Source: a virus
Strand: one strand, 5' to 3'
Length of the DNA: 50,503 bases
IMG/VR virus record: IMGVR_UViG_3300049783_001016
Coordinates: 1-50,503 of that record
Part shown: positions 10,801 through 20,000 of the stretch, in pieces
Layout of the letters: every line of letters starts with the position of its first letter
Numbering within the stretch: position 1 is the first letter of the stretch
Program-made: the position numbers and the translations under genes
Notes under the pieces: generated by a model
The model's input: only the letters and a program-made list of their open reading frames with translations
What the model was told of the DNA's origin: nothing
The model's database searches: none

Positions 10801-12005
10801 GACTGTCGTTTATCAAAACCTATTCCACCTTTATCAACAGGTGTATTTTCTAAGTTGTTTAAAAACAACCTTAATCCAGCTGTTCTTTTTCTCCAGTCTT
10901 TTAAAAGTGTTACATCATCTATTTTAGCTTTATTTTCATCTTGAGGTTGTACAGCACTTGATATAAAATTTTTAAAGCTTTCGTACTGAGGGTAACCATC
11001 ACCTCCAAATAGCTCTTGATCTTTACCAACTTTTAATACAAACTCGTTGCCTCTGGAATCAGTTATTAAAACTTCATTAACAGTTACATCGTCAGTAGTT
11101 TGTTCTACTTCAAACAATGAGCCATCAAACTGTTGAGGTAAAACTTGTTGTAATTCTTTTTCTACAATATTTTCATTTTTAGCTAGCCATGAATTATTCT
11201 TTTTAAATAGCTCGTCAAAATAATTACTAAAACCCATTTCATTTATAGCGTCATTTCTTCCATCAGCTACAACTTCAAAAGTGTCTAACACTCCTTCATC
11301 TTTTCCTGCTTTTAAGTAAGAATAAGTAACACTAGATCCGGCTTTGTTACTACTCTTGTTTAATGCTTCTAAATAATCTTCTAAAGAAGGAGAGCTAGAA
11401 TTAGTTAATTTAATAGCTTGCTTTACTATATCATTTTTATTATACAAATCATTGCCTGGTGTAAAGTATTTTTCCCAAGTGTCTTTTGGATAATAAGACT
11501 TGTGCTCTTTACCATCTTCACCTAAATGAGTTTTAACTACATACTTTCCTTCGTTTGAAATCTCATCAGGATTTATACTAGTTTTTTCAAGTAACCTAGA
11601 TTGCTTTTCTAATTCTCTCTTTTCTTTTGCAACTCTAATTTTATTTAATTTAGTGTCTGAAAGATTAGATAAAGTTTTATCTGCATTTTTTATTTCACCA
11701 ACGTCATTTAATTTTTGATCTTTTATATCATCTAAACTTATTTGAGCATTAGTTACTTTGTTTATTTTTTTATCTATTTTTTTAATACCTTTGTCAAGTC
11801 TTTTCTCTTTATTACTCTTTTCTATAACTTCTTCAGTATCTATAATAGGCTCTGAATCTTCTTCTATTTCGCTTAAATCAGTAGAAACTTCTATTTCACT
11901 ACCTTGATCTGCTAAATATTGATCTAGAGTTAAACCTAAACTAGTTGCTTTTTCTTGTAATAAATCTTCCTGTACGGAGCTACCTTGATAAGTATATTTA
12001 TTCAT
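1809..12005 (-). CDS. Giant internal virion / DNA-ejection-type polyprotein, 3398 aa
   Basis: Largest gene in the window, last of three ejection-type genes. Visible segments: acidic and coiled N-terminus (1-300); hydrophobic glycine-rich stretches around residues 760-900 and near the C-terminus that could insert in membranes; LHETGH at 1341-1345, a HExxH zinc-metallopeptidase-like motif; D2151...E2164-L-K2166, a PD-(D/E)xK-like nuclease signature; FDFDDTL (D2467/D2469), LTAR (2544-2547) and FADD (2599-2602), the HAD phosphatase motifs; then a long helical C-terminus with a common marine-phage sequence style (QQASTLGRFILAFANTPSQY). Phage proteins of this size in this position (compare T7 gp16 and crAss cargo proteins) enter the cell with the DNA and can bear several enzyme domains. 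Enzyme activity is inferred from motifs only. I see no RNA-polymerase DxDxD motif. Confidence 0.8.
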   Translation of the reverse strand: MNKYTYQGSSVQEDLLQEKATSLGLTLDQYLADQGSEIEVSTDLSEIEEDSEPIIDTEEVIEKSNKEKRLDKGIKKIDKKINKVTNAQISLDDIKDQKLNDVGEIKNADKTLSNLSDTKLNKIRVAKEKRELEKQSRLLEKTSINPDEISNEGKYVVKTHLGEDGKEHKSYYPKDTWEKYFTPGNDLYNKNDIVKQAIKLTNSSSPSLEDYLEALNKSSNKAGSSVTYSYLKAGKDEGVLDTFEVVADGRNDAINEMGFSNYFDELFKKNNSWLAKNENIVEKELQQVLPQQFDGSLFEVEQTTDDVTVNEVLITDSRGNEFVLKVGKDQELFGGDGYPQYESFKNFISSAVQPQDENKAKIDDVTLLKDWRKRTAGLRLFLNNLENTPVDKGGIGFDKRQSSYLGVIENASYTELFGYDPTKEQEESNPLSDAENPLINYQGGEVNIGSETTNATSGLDQNLIQGGIITPEDEDFGNSEAIDSNLKVLSSTEKSLKASYERQGLELTDDIIFSTAKLAIINKQKERYYKANAEKWIEDPRGLEKEKLRQGSIIGAVALEDAENQLLLDAATFEKNLAEANYNKIFSNYTVDVNNRAVAGFLFGDDDQKIKEDLSIDMTGNMQSYSVARDDLGFTTEDGYIKKVIDGEIKIQFIPQGTQISETYEDGQPVESIPTWMITKFNQNIVQLQESGKNVSIAYKNYSDELLEIPTFNQKMEIWLNNYNDTQEFFVKLGIGGLKTAKNIVYTAGSLASYVNPMYWSVYGLTGRDPMQGVMDANATITKWLDDELNEYNFDQVSFEDIFAPGTSGWKKLENFGAWMMGMTAETLPIVAAMIFSGGSASYGQIISSSIAGLSSMGGKLSEMDVNNFMVQNEIDEIRSRKDLTQEEKEKELIGLQERKINKGVYIAKGTAYGLIEGSLAYVTTAGQISNAYSVFRGDKAVLGELNTSIGMFLKKKGPEWLKAANTEGLGEVGVTFGTNIVDGRNPLEGMVESYVGGFALGGVFEGMPISHAIMTSNFATNAEIQSINDTQGEIISLSKRKDALIKKLKILVLMPDVNMADGLNKIKNKVEITKAINDIDQQITDQAGLLETKQVEVQNRLQDEGIGKSAGIIHAENVNKLSDLRNQASQLILDNPSMDETTTKKLTELNKRYKNIQNTSNKLKSKSLFGHKWLAMKGKAFWNTNTRNEVNSIEAQAIENIVKEKGPMVDGPTSREIQAESMKILDGRDYDANVSKAKSMAEKGGWGYFNFDSNKDAADQLPDLIARNLQNLEAEGVDVDSEINDGEGQTYREYIEQQITEALDGVRDGTTNGFYDPITNTQYTFRENAINNQKSGVPLHETGHAASQELIRNNPSAFNEAGQVIVDFMQSKYNDIFTRMQVEGTNKLRSSDGSWDFEEVFASYIEEVAAGNIDPKADKAFTAFFAKTFNDGLLKASDGNYEIEFKGVNDITQYLLGLGKDIVNGKINQRKIDKARETKVININQTPTTGSKIAASKSVKKSSSKTVKADLIAENKSLLKNRPKNFKEKIADNVRKIKDLASGSGSAPSSRMDGDNEPTSTKAKKAKESINSKFDENKKGWKQNRKENPAADKLFSLIQPDLDGMIKNKAENFFTQDGNVVDLTKNLDLRELQQSVKTLLLADIRGFDPTNTSLYGYINGRLKNRIGDVLKSGEVFNDLSTKDIDNLGSSETAEINKTKTTVETVPDVNLRESLNIDRGSPLGEFVLDNVKKVLSTKMPEFKYVRKNKGGKRTDVTLEQVKKVLATNPTGEIKRQADRDLSGIYKKFSNDLETRFSDELRTAFAETFGSRGDYTNWLETNAEAISDLSIDKLVAFERLVKGEKIFTKVVKENLSVEEVKQFQGTGLLVSATTNQGPTLYKKLYPSSKAVKEFFDISGSKKGTRKDALADKISGELALNATMEVAGDPSVLEKFELGLNNSGTGDVVVKAYLEDISKAIGRGAQLKFSKAFMNSNADIELKNTYKNNNKRFVDLLKKTGVTEENVDLVWDQVFGDTLFNKNAKNKKEADKIKKEWKGISKQIASVDSMLEDSVQMNILNSIIDDAGDFSDTERAELIARAKKLKLTGSKDVDFDDILSNLAKNLGLTEGYAYEQLVYDATSKAINDYNKNNSSESGLKIEGSRGEDGGKADFIATVGGMEFNVELKLKKPRFGSVTLKTNTDSKGNISFNIIKNFPFNNAMYDMANEAKPAIENYVKQANVIGKELYGDNWLNYEFGDLLDKEVFKALQGNKQNPNSQFQKDITVNKVRPAQDIADYYISKNNGTRQINIQGIGLYLLNDLKNPQLNNPANLNTNEAPYLGANGETVTWSLAISKTTAKSVKGPGKYQKAGIKLINGKLPGSSGWANVGLRIQPSLLKTTVKPKYDMSTVDGVTDLINDPAIKNLDNQKGESSQVNIDNNSNSGVVIKNSKSNTTNKNTIDIASKLDSSLDVARDPNAPIKKIRVFDFDDTLATSNNIVFANKGNETIELTAEEFAKKGDDLINDGYVFDFTDFNTVRDGARGPLFDIAKKIKESRGNEDLFVLTARNPLAADAIYEFLKSEGLEFKPENIIGLGNSTGEAKAQWLVDKGSEGYNDFYFADDAIQNVEAVKSAMEVLDVKSRVQQAKIKFSSEVSDVMNDIIAEATGVESYKEFSSMRAKAKGRTKNSWSLIPPSAQDFGGLLYKMLAKGEKGDSQWSWMQDNLIKPFGRAMNDLSIAQNQLMSDFRALKSSLKGVPTNLKKKAFGGFTFEEVTRVAAWDRQGLKVDGLSERDLKQIKEFVDGNPELNLFVDQLIELGKGDGYHYPGADWLSGTITTDFISGLRKDTRPRLLKQWNENIDLAFDEKTLNKLEAAYGSKYREAVEDSIRRMKTGQNRKAGTSRLEARFQDYINNSIGAVMFLNARSAVLQTISAANFVNWTDNNPLRAGAAFANQKQYWTDFMRLMNSDFLVDRRNGLKINVSESEIAEAAKTTGNSAKGVISYLLSRGFVLTQFADSFAIATGGSTYFRNRTKTYMKQGMSQADAEAKAFLDFREKAEDSQQSARADKISQQQASTLGRFILAFANTPSQYARIMDKAGRDLVAGRGDPKSNISKIMYYGFVQNLMFTALQGAMFASGFGDDEDEVSFEYFKDQGMSDKEAEKAMEYYNSKDSKKDMETANSMLDNILRGVGVQGVILATAKNVLLDLYRRSEKEGQYPGPEYGDNAWKLLEVSPPMSIKVKKYKGGLRDYEMNSWRPESGEPFNINNPSYRSAAKVISAVTNVPVDRAFQKMENVQGALDETNENWQRVAMLLGWPKWQLENQLQRAERFKQEKEGRKDYREQTKLKNTRQYKPKKLLTTDSYKAQQLKKQSDELFKLNKSVQVDSLRSLGLTTDAIKRLKYEKDRVNKIIELNNKL

Positions 12006-12008
12006 ATA

Positions 12009-13652
12009 TTATTTTATTGTTGCAGAAGGTAAAAGATTTATATCTGTAATTTCTTTTTTACCAGCGCTAAACTTTGAATAGTTTTTATAAACTTTAGCAG
12101 CTGTTTTAGCTCCTAAACCAGATCTAATACCTAGTAATTGTAGTATTACATCTTCTCTTATATTTGCACCATCTTCTGCAAACAATTTATACTCTTTTTT
12201 ACCAGATTTAATAACGCCTGGATTTTCTGGATCTATAGAATAAGTATTGCTTTCGATACCACCACCACCTACTGTAGTGTTTAAGGCATTTGCTACTTGC
12301 TCTGAAAATCTAGACTTTAGATCATCACCAGCGTAGTTATTACTATTTTGATCAATTTTAAAATCTTTTAACAATTTATTATAACCAGTTTCAATTTTAG
12401 GCATTAAACTTTGTATGCTAACACTTTCTTGTTTAGTTAATTCATTTAATTTTGTATTTTCAATGTCTATAACCTTAGTTTCTCCTTCTTTAATATAAAT
12501 TAATCTGTCTAATAAATCTCCTGTACCTTCTTTAAGTAAAGGAACTTCTTTACCATCAACTTCGTGACCTTGAATTAACCCTTGCCTTAACAATAGTTTA
12601 GCAACAGAATCGTCAACCATCCAATTTCTAGCTTTATCTCTTTGTTCAGGAGTGTTAGTCCAATTTCCTTGAGCTATACTATCAGGCATTAAATCAACCC
12701 AAACACTTTTCATAGATTGAGTGTCATTTAACATAGTGCTAAATCCGTTTAATTTTATGATATCTTCCCTCATTTTTTTAGCATCAGAAGGATTAACAAA
12801 AATACTTGTTTCAGTCTTAGAACTTTCACCATCATCTGAAAGTGTTATTGATTCACTTTTTTGGTAATAACCATTATTGATATCATTTCCAATAACTTCG
12901 TCAGTAAGTGGAGTAGAAAACTTATCTAAGTTAGTAGTGTATTGAACCATATTTTTAGGTCCTAATTTCATAACTTCATCTAAATTTACCAATGATCCTT
13001 CACCACCGCTTAATTGATCATTAAGAGAAGCTCTCATTTCGTAATCATCAATAGTTCCATCAGCCATGAATTTTTCTTCTACTTTAGCAGGCATCTTCAT
13101 TAGCCATATATTACCAGTTTTAGGATCTTCTACTGTGTATACATTTTCGCCTTTAGCAATAGAGCCAAAAATATCTATAACTTCAGGTGGTGTTGTACCT
13201 GCTGATATACCACCTTGTTGTCCTGATGTGTTTGCTTGATCATAAACTTGATTAGATATATTTATTATATCTGGAATAAATGTTTTAAATTTTTCTACTT
13301 GCCTATTCATAGACGTTAAAATTCTATTGCCCTCTCTTTTATCAACATCACCTTTTCTCATTGCATTTTTAACATTAAAATATTTATCTATTTGGCTGTC
13401 AAAAAACATTCTTAGATTATCATCAAACATAGCTCCGGACTGTGAGGTGTCTATACTATCTAACTTGCTAGCATAATTTAATTTATCCTGTTCTAAAGCT
13501 TCTAAAGATCTTTTATTTCTTTCTTTATTATTAGCTACTTTTTTAAGAGCAGCACTTAAATCACTTGATATTTGATTATTACGCTGTTGTGTCTGCCTGG
13601 CAAAAATATCCCATGCTTTATTAACTATTCTTTGTGGATTTTCGTAGCTCAT
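12009..13652 (-). CDS. Internal virion protein (gp15-like position), 547 aa
   Basis: A soluble, mostly helical, charged protein. It begins MSYENPQRIVNKAWDIFARQ and has heptad-like stretches over residues 25-75 and 95-125, without transmembrane segments or cysteines. It lies between a small membrane-type protein and the giant protein, with three bases to the latter. Short-tailed phages commonly encode three internal or ejected proteins of increasing size in this order, so an internal core or ejection role is inferred. No enzymatic motif is visible, and I recognise no named family. Confidence 0.65.
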   Translation of the reverse strand: MSYENPQRIVNKAWDIFARQTQQRNNQISSDLSAALKKVANNKERNKRSLEALEQDKLNYASKLDSIDTSQSGAMFDDNLRMFFDSQIDKYFNVKNAMRKGDVDKREGNRILTSMNRQVEKFKTFIPDIINISNQVYDQANTSGQQGGISAGTTPPEVIDIFGSIAKGENVYTVEDPKTGNIWLMKMPAKVEEKFMADGTIDDYEMRASLNDQLSGGEGSLVNLDEVMKLGPKNMVQYTTNLDKFSTPLTDEVIGNDINNGYYQKSESITLSDDGESSKTETSIFVNPSDAKKMREDIIKLNGFSTMLNDTQSMKSVWVDLMPDSIAQGNWTNTPEQRDKARNWMVDDSVAKLLLRQGLIQGHEVDGKEVPLLKEGTGDLLDRLIYIKEGETKVIDIENTKLNELTKQESVSIQSLMPKIETGYNKLLKDFKIDQNSNNYAGDDLKSRFSEQVANALNTTVGGGGIESNTYSIDPENPGVIKSGKKEYKLFAEDGANIREDVILQLLGIRSGLGAKTAAKVYKNYSKFSAGKKEITDINLLPSATIK

Positions 13653-13669
13653 TTTATTTATTATTATAA

Positions 13670-14404
13670 TTACCCTAGTCCAGCTGTTAAAAACTGCCCA
13701 CCTAAACTAGAAAACATGTTTGACTGTGCTATATCCGCTTGCATCATGCCAGCTGCAGCGTCAGATTGCATTTGCAGATAATTCATTTGCATGCCAGAAG
13801 CATTATTAATATCTTGAGAACTTCTAGCTTCTCTTATTTGCATTATTTCAGATTTACCCTGGCCTTGCATTAACATCACCTTTTCTTCGCCAGATGAGAT
13901 CATTTCATCAACTTTCATTTGGCCCATGGCTTTTTTCTCTTGAACATCCATTGCTCCTTGAGCTGACAACTTTTGGTTTTGAGCTTCTTGTTGTTGTATA
14001 GAAGCAGATATGCCTTTCTTACTTTGTAAAGCTGCTTGAGCTAAAGCTGTAGCACCACCACCACCCATACCAGACATGGCTAGGGTATCTAAAGTGTTAG
14101 CTAAAGCTATATCAGTCTGCTCAGCTTGAAATTCAGCGGCTTGAGTAGCTACTCCTAAATTAGCATACTGGTTACTAAGCTTAGCATATGGGTTTTTCAT
14201 ATTAGCAAAAGAATTAGTCATGTCTTTATAAGGATTGGTTAAAGTAGGTCTATTTTCTTTTAACCTATTCAATTCACCTTCCCATCTAGCGGCATCTGCA
14301 CCAGCTTGATTTCTTTGTCTTTCTGCTTCATCTTTAGCTTGTTTATTTTTCCAAGCAGAAGCTCCCATCCCTATAGCTCCAGCTATTAACATTCCTACTG
14401 CCAT
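13670..14404 (-). CDS. Internal virion protein with N-terminal membrane segment (gp14-like), 244 aa
   Basis: Starts MAVGMLIAGAIGMGASAWKN, a short glycine-zipper-like hydrophobic segment, followed by long alanine/glutamine-rich helices (QAALQSKKG, ISASIQQQEAQNQ) and methionine-rich C-terminal helices (SGMQMNYLQMQSDAAAGMMQ). This build (small, Ala/Gln/Met-rich, one N-terminal hydrophobic segment) is typical of the smallest ejection protein of podoviruses. It begins the three-gene set that ends with the giant protein. The upstream 68-base gap contains a TATAAT-like minus-strand sequence, so an internal promoter is possible but unproven. Confidence 0.65.
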   Translation of the reverse strand: MAVGMLIAGAIGMGASAWKNKQAKDEAERQRNQAGADAARWEGELNRLKENRPTLTNPYKDMTNSFANMKNPYAKLSNQYANLGVATQAAEFQAEQTDIALANTLDTLAMSGMGGGGATALAQAALQSKKGISASIQQQEAQNQKLSAQGAMDVQEKKAMGQMKVDEMISSGEEKVMLMQGQGKSEIMQIREARSSQDINNASGMQMNYLQMQSDAAAGMMQADIAQSNMFSSLGGQFLTAGLG

Positions 14405-14472
14405 AATTTTTGTTTTATTTTTTTAATTTGTTTACTCGCTGTATTATTATAATCACACATAATTAAGTGTAT

Positions 14473-16362
14473 TTAAAAGCCTGATCTTGAAAAAGTTGTT
14501 GATACTGCGAAAAGTTCTTTCATACCGCCTACTTGAGTTGATCCATCTGTTCTGAAAGTTACAGTAGCAAAATTGGCTTTAATACCAGCCGCCTGTTCGT
14601 TTGTGTTTACACCTAGAAATTGTATTTCTTTAGGTCTAGTTGGTGAATTACTTTTTATTGGAGCTACATAATAATTTTCTTTTCTATCAAATCCATTCCT
14701 ATATATAGGTAAAGTAGCAATATTTACTCCATAGAAAGGACCTCCAACTGATTGAGGTGTGGAATCATAAGCACCTTCAATATAACTTCTTATTGGAGAT
14801 ATAGTATCTGCAAAACTTTGAAAATTATTAAAATCATATCCCCCATTAGTATAAGAAGCAGTTGGGCTTTGTGTTTCTGAAATCATAGAGGTACACTCCC
14901 ATCCATTAGTACCTTCATAACTCATAGTTAAAAAGTTTTTACTTAAATCAGGCTGTGGATTAAATACAAAAGTTACTTCAGCAGGTGTTCTTATTCCATA
15001 AAACACTTCTCTATTAGAACCTGTATCTACATTGTGCTGAAATAAAAGGGCTCGATTTGTAGAATAAAAAGAATTTTTTAAACTAGTCATGAAAGACGGA
15101 TTGTAGGAAAAGAAACTAGTCCAACCTAATACAGACTCATCAAAAGCCAAAGTGTTGAATGTGTTTTCATTTTGCGTACTCCAATAAGAATCTCCTGTTT
15201 GAAGGGATAAATGATATTGTTTAGTATACGTGTCCCAACCACCTAATATCCTAGGTCTTGTTTCAGATACAAAGCTTATAACGTCACCTATACTTAATTG
15301 AGGCAATTGAGTATCACTCTTAACAACCATTTGGGTAATATTAGGACTTGTAGCGCCGTAGCCGGTATTATTAACCGCTATAGAAACAACAAAACCAAAA
15401 CTAGAAACACTACCACCACCGGCGTTTATTGTTATAACACTACCTACATCTATTAAGCCAAGTTGATTTATGTTATTTAAAACTAAAGTGAAGTTGTCTT
15501 CTCTTATGGATACATTTGAAACTGGTATTGAAGTAACTTTTGGATTAGGGTTTAATGTAAAAGTACTCAGAGAGTCTCTAAAATAATCAACCATACCATA
15601 ATTAGAGATTTCAGTTAAACCATCTCTTGATAATCTCATAACGGCGTTTCTATTTACATCTGTAAAATATTTTCTATAACCATAAACAGCAAAACTTTCA
15701 GGGTTGTTTGATATACCGTAATCCCCAACATAAGGAACTATTTGACCAATAACCAAGTTAGATGAAGTAACAGAACCTCCTCCTTCTGCTGAATATATAG
15801 CATCTTTATCTATCAAAGCTCTACTAACTTTGTCTTCTTGAAAAACTATTAAATTAGTGTCTTCTGCATAAAGCTTTTGAATACTACCATTTTCTGGATT
15901 AACCGCTTTTGTTATAGAATCACCTATTGGAAAAGAATTAGTAGCATTGAAATTAGTGTTACTATTAAAAAGACCAGAATATATTAAAGCATTTCCTCTT
16001 TCTTTTTGTAAAGGATTTTTTTCGTTTAAATAAGCCTTTACACCTAAATCTGTTGACGTATTATTATAACCGCCTCTTATTCTGCTTTCTTCTAAATAAT
16101 AATTTTGATTCATAAAAGAAGGAGATCCTGTCTCTAAGCTAGTACAACCAAGGCTAGAGTCGGTAGGAAAAGCAGAAACTATTTCCGCATCTCCATCGTT
16201 TATTGGGCCAGGCCAAGTAAAAGTAGGTTGATTGTTTGTTACTTTGTAAGTAGTTTCTTGTCCACTTGAATTAGGGGCTTGTATCTCTCTACAAAGATTA
16301 CCAGTAGCTACACGTTTTATCCAATAGGAGTTAAAATAGTTTAATTCTACAATTGCTGCCAT
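14473..16362 (-). CDS. Tail protein, 629 aa
   Basis: A beta-rich, serine/asparagine-rich protein. The segment YGYRKYFTDVNRNAVMRLS, then TEISNYGMVDYFRD, is of the kind that occurs in tail or 'stabilization/muzzle' proteins of crAss-like and marine podoviruses, where it forms part of a propeller-like fold. The C-terminus ends MKELFAVSTTFSRSGF. It lies two genes after the large 1694-aa protein, which seems to lack this block, so the two may be halves of a function that is one chain in related phages. A role in the distal tail tube is inference from context and motif. Confidence 0.65.
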   Translation of the reverse strand: MAAIVELNYFNSYWIKRVATGNLCREIQAPNSSGQETTYKVTNNQPTFTWPGPINDGDAEIVSAFPTDSSLGCTSLETGSPSFMNQNYYLEESRIRGGYNNTSTDLGVKAYLNEKNPLQKERGNALIYSGLFNSNTNFNATNSFPIGDSITKAVNPENGSIQKLYAEDTNLIVFQEDKVSRALIDKDAIYSAEGGGSVTSSNLVIGQIVPYVGDYGISNNPESFAVYGYRKYFTDVNRNAVMRLSRDGLTEISNYGMVDYFRDSLSTFTLNPNPKVTSIPVSNVSIREDNFTLVLNNINQLGLIDVGSVITINAGGGSVSSFGFVVSIAVNNTGYGATSPNITQMVVKSDTQLPQLSIGDVISFVSETRPRILGGWDTYTKQYHLSLQTGDSYWSTQNENTFNTLAFDESVLGWTSFFSYNPSFMTSLKNSFYSTNRALLFQHNVDTGSNREVFYGIRTPAEVTFVFNPQPDLSKNFLTMSYEGTNGWECTSMISETQSPTASYTNGGYDFNNFQSFADTISPIRSYIEGAYDSTPQSVGGPFYGVNIATLPIYRNGFDRKENYYVAPIKSNSPTRPKEIQFLGVNTNEQAAGIKANFATVTFRTDGSTQVGGMKELFAVSTTFSRSGF

Positions 16363-16378
16363 GTTGTTTTATAATTAA

Positions 16379-17053
16379 TTATGAAAATTGAAATTGTCCT
16401 CTAGTATTTAAAACTTTTCCAGTAAACTCATCGTATACAGTCATCATAAACGGGGCCACACAATCGGCTTTATTGGTAAGCGGATTGAGGGTCTCATAGT
16501 CTGTGAGAATTTGTACATGCACAAACCACATATCAAAAGTACAGTATACTTCGTCTAGGGTTCCATATTCTACACAACTAGTTTGAGGCAATGCAGAAGC
16601 ACTTACTGCAGTATTAAAGCTAGCTAAAGTTGCGCCTGTTCCTAGTGCGTTTAAGCCTCCACAATTACCAGTTTCTGAACCTTGCCAGTAAATGCTTGTT
16701 TGAATTCTATAGTTAGCGTTGTTGCCTAATATATCTGGTGCATTTCCAGCCGATGCTTTGTAATCTGTAGTATATTGACGTCTACACTCCCACCCTCTTT
16801 CATTATTAAATAATTGAGGATTAATATTATCAGTTGCTGCAGCTCCTGTAGCAGAAGTTGCTGTCCATGTGTTGTTTGGAGTAGCCAAAACATCGGTTCT
16901 TCCCACCGGTACCCAACTACTATTTATACTCCCAAGGTTTGAATAAGTTAAAACTTTTATCCTAGCAAATTGTTGTGATGTTGAATATTTAATTCCAGTG
17001 CCTGGATATGTTATTATTGTAGTGGCGCCGCCACCTGAAGCTGGATTTCCCAT
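16379..17053 (-). CDS. Tail-region hypothetical protein, 224 aa
   Basis: A glycine/threonine/asparagine-rich beta-type protein starting MGNPASGGGATTIITYPGTG, with several cysteines (WECRRQY, GNCGGL, TSCVEYG, YCTFDMWF, ADCVAPF) and an aromatic-rich region. Composition is that of a structural virion protein. It sits between the large muzzle-type protein and the 629-aa tail protein, 12 bases from the former. I do not recognise a family. A small tail or hub component is the likeliest role. Confidence 0.55.
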   Translation of the reverse strand: MGNPASGGGATTIITYPGTGIKYSTSQQFARIKVLTYSNLGSINSSWVPVGRTDVLATPNNTWTATSATGAAATDNINPQLFNNERGWECRRQYTTDYKASAGNAPDILGNNANYRIQTSIYWQGSETGNCGGLNALGTGATLASFNTAVSASALPQTSCVEYGTLDEVYCTFDMWFVHVQILTDYETLNPLTNKADCVAPFMMTVYDEFTGKVLNTRGQFQFS

Positions 17054-17065
17054 GGTCTATTTTTA

Positions 17066-20000
17066 TTAATTATTATTGTTTACTAAAACGGCAAGTGCGC
17101 CATTTTGACCAGCACTTTGGCTAGTTAAATTGTAAGGATTATTACCGTTAGGTGGAACGCTTGCACTTGGAGCTGTTTGATTATTTCCGGTAGCAGCGCC
17201 TTCATCTGTAGAATTAGCGCCATTTCCACCAATTCCAAAAAACCCCGCTGTTCGGGCTGAATCACCACAAGAGGTAGGATTAATAACACCGTTTCCATCA
17301 TAATTCAAAGCAAAAGATCTAATTGCTGCAACAGTAGGCGTTCCTACTACATTAAAGTCAATTCTAATACCATCTTGGCCTATAACATTTGTTCCTATTG
17401 TACTGCTCAGAGCTAAAGCAGTACCATTAGCGTCTCTTATTATAAATCTAATATATCTTTGTTTTAACCAATTTAAGTCAAAATCTTGAGCCGCAGCTGC
17501 ACCACCATTTTCTATATAAGGTTGTCCAGTACTAGTGTTTGTAGCTAACTGTCCAGCATTGTCTCTAATAGCTGGGTTTTCACTAATATAATAACCACCA
17601 TACCAACCAACAATAAACGCAGGCACATTATCTGGTATGTCATAAATATCCGGGGTATATAAATCTGAAGAATCACCTGCTTGTGTAAGGTAGAATCCAT
17701 CAAAAACCTCTATAGTAGGTCCTGTTGAGGTAGATGTGGTACTAGCAGTAGTAATAGGTCTACCACTGAATACACCTCCATTACCAGTAGTACCAACGCT
17801 AGAAAGTGAGTTTTTATTTTGGTTTGCAATTCCACCGGAATTAGTTGAATTCCCCGTAGCTATTTGAGCGGTGTTCAGAACACCCAAGAATTGCCCATTA
17901 GCCCCAACACCCGTCGTTTGAACGCTAGAGTAATTTTGTATAACACCATTGGCAATGGTAGTTCCACTAGATGTAGTAATAAATCCGTTTGCAGGAGCTA
18001 GTTGAGGTTGTATTGCCGTAAATACTTCACCAGCATTAGAACTATCTGTCCTAGAAACTTGCATTTCTATTGTTACTTCTGAAAATTCATTATCAGAAAC
18101 ACCTCTACTAAAAAACTGTGCTCCAGATCCATTTTTAAAGTATATCCTAGAATCTGATTTTGGAATTGTACTTGAACCTCCACCTCCTCCACCGGCTGGC
18201 TGTGAGTCAGGCTGGAAAGTTCCAATAACTGAAAAAGCACCAACTGTGCTATATTGGTTAACTGAATAATCTGTAAGATTTATAATAGCCACTGGATTAT
18301 TAGGCCAACCACCATTGCCTCCATTTGTATCTTCTGCAAAACCTACAAAAATAGGAATGGCATTAGTTATAGAAGTTGTGTAACTGTAAAAATTTGTTAA
18401 ATTATTTGTTGGTAGCGTAGGAGATACAACTTGAGTATCTACTACTTTAAAAGTAAATATTCTTTGATTTGAAAAAGCATTTTCTAAAAAAACACATCCA
18501 TCCGTTGCTCTTAATATATAGTCATTACCACCTGATGGATCAGCAATTACATCATAAAAGCTGTCTAAATTAACCCCATTTCCATCTCTTACGGATATTA
18601 ACGTTATATCACTACTAACAATATCACCAATGGTATTTAGTGCATTAACTATACCTACATTTATAGGCACTGGAGACGTATCGTCAAACTCAAGATCTTC
18701 ATTTTGACTAAAATCATTAACCCCACCAATTCCTATCACGTCTACACTTGTTCCACCACCACCAGGATCTAGCCCTATTACAACATTGTTTAATTCATCT
18801 ATAATACCAGAACTACTAGTTTCCCAGAATATATCTAATTCAGATATTACAGGTTCTGTTTCAAAAGAAGTAAATGTCTGTGGCTCGTCAGTAACAGATC
18901 CTATTTGAAAAGTGTTACTCATTATAGATGTAAAAGGATTTGTTGATGTTTTATAAAGATTAGAAGGCTTGGCTGTTGTTGGAAATAAATCTCTATAACT
19001 TGCTAAAATTTTAACAACATCTGATTTTACACCAGTGTTCACTTGAGAAGAATAAACTAAAGAAGTACCTGTTAAAGGAGTATTATTTATACCACCTACT
19101 ATAACAAATTTATCTGCTTGGTTCATTCCAACTCTAGCAAAATAAACATCGTCAGAAGTTGAAAACTGTTCTTGATTAGGCCTAACGTCATTTAAATCTG
19201 CAGGCATCTTATTAATATTATCAGTCAAAAGAGTTGTTGTCATTTCACTTGGAGAGTTAACAGTCTTTGGATTTAATATAACCGTAGTTCCATCTTGTGT
19301 AAAAACCAATTCTGGAGTTGGTTGACTATTTCTAACCCCTTGATTTGGTGTTGATCCGGTTGCTGTTCCACAGTTATCAGCTGGTGTAGCGCCAGTTCCT
19401 GGCGTTTTATCACAACATACAGAGCCCGGAGTGTGTTGACAAAATGGTGAATATTTACCAACTGCTTGAGGAGAAAAACTTATAGTGCTGTCGTCTGGTA
19501 TTCCAGTTATTGTATATGTAGTGCATTGAGCACCACCCACAACACCACACGCATTAGGGCAAGGGTTATTTGTATTATTTGGTGGGCAACAATCGGCGTT
19601 GCTAATATCGTTTGTAAAAGAATTGCTTTTAAGAACAAATTTCATTCCAGGTTGTAACCCAGTAGTAGTTTCTAATCCAGTTAAACTAGTTCCGCCGATA
19701 AAAACAGTGTTACTAGGTTCTGTTATCTCATTGCATTGAATTACCTGTTCTTGTGAATTTTCAGAATTCCATGATATACTTACACTACCTCCAATTGGAA
19801 CCCCATATAATAAACTAGGTAAATAAACATTGTAATATTCTTGTTGTTTTTGTTTTACAACAATTTTATAAGAATAAAAACCTAAAGGATTAGTAATAGC
19901 GTCATATAAACCAGGGTATCCAGGTCTATTGTTTAGTATTGATGGTATTTTATTTGTAAATAAAACTTTTAAACTATCTCCAGGCCATTCTATCATGCTT

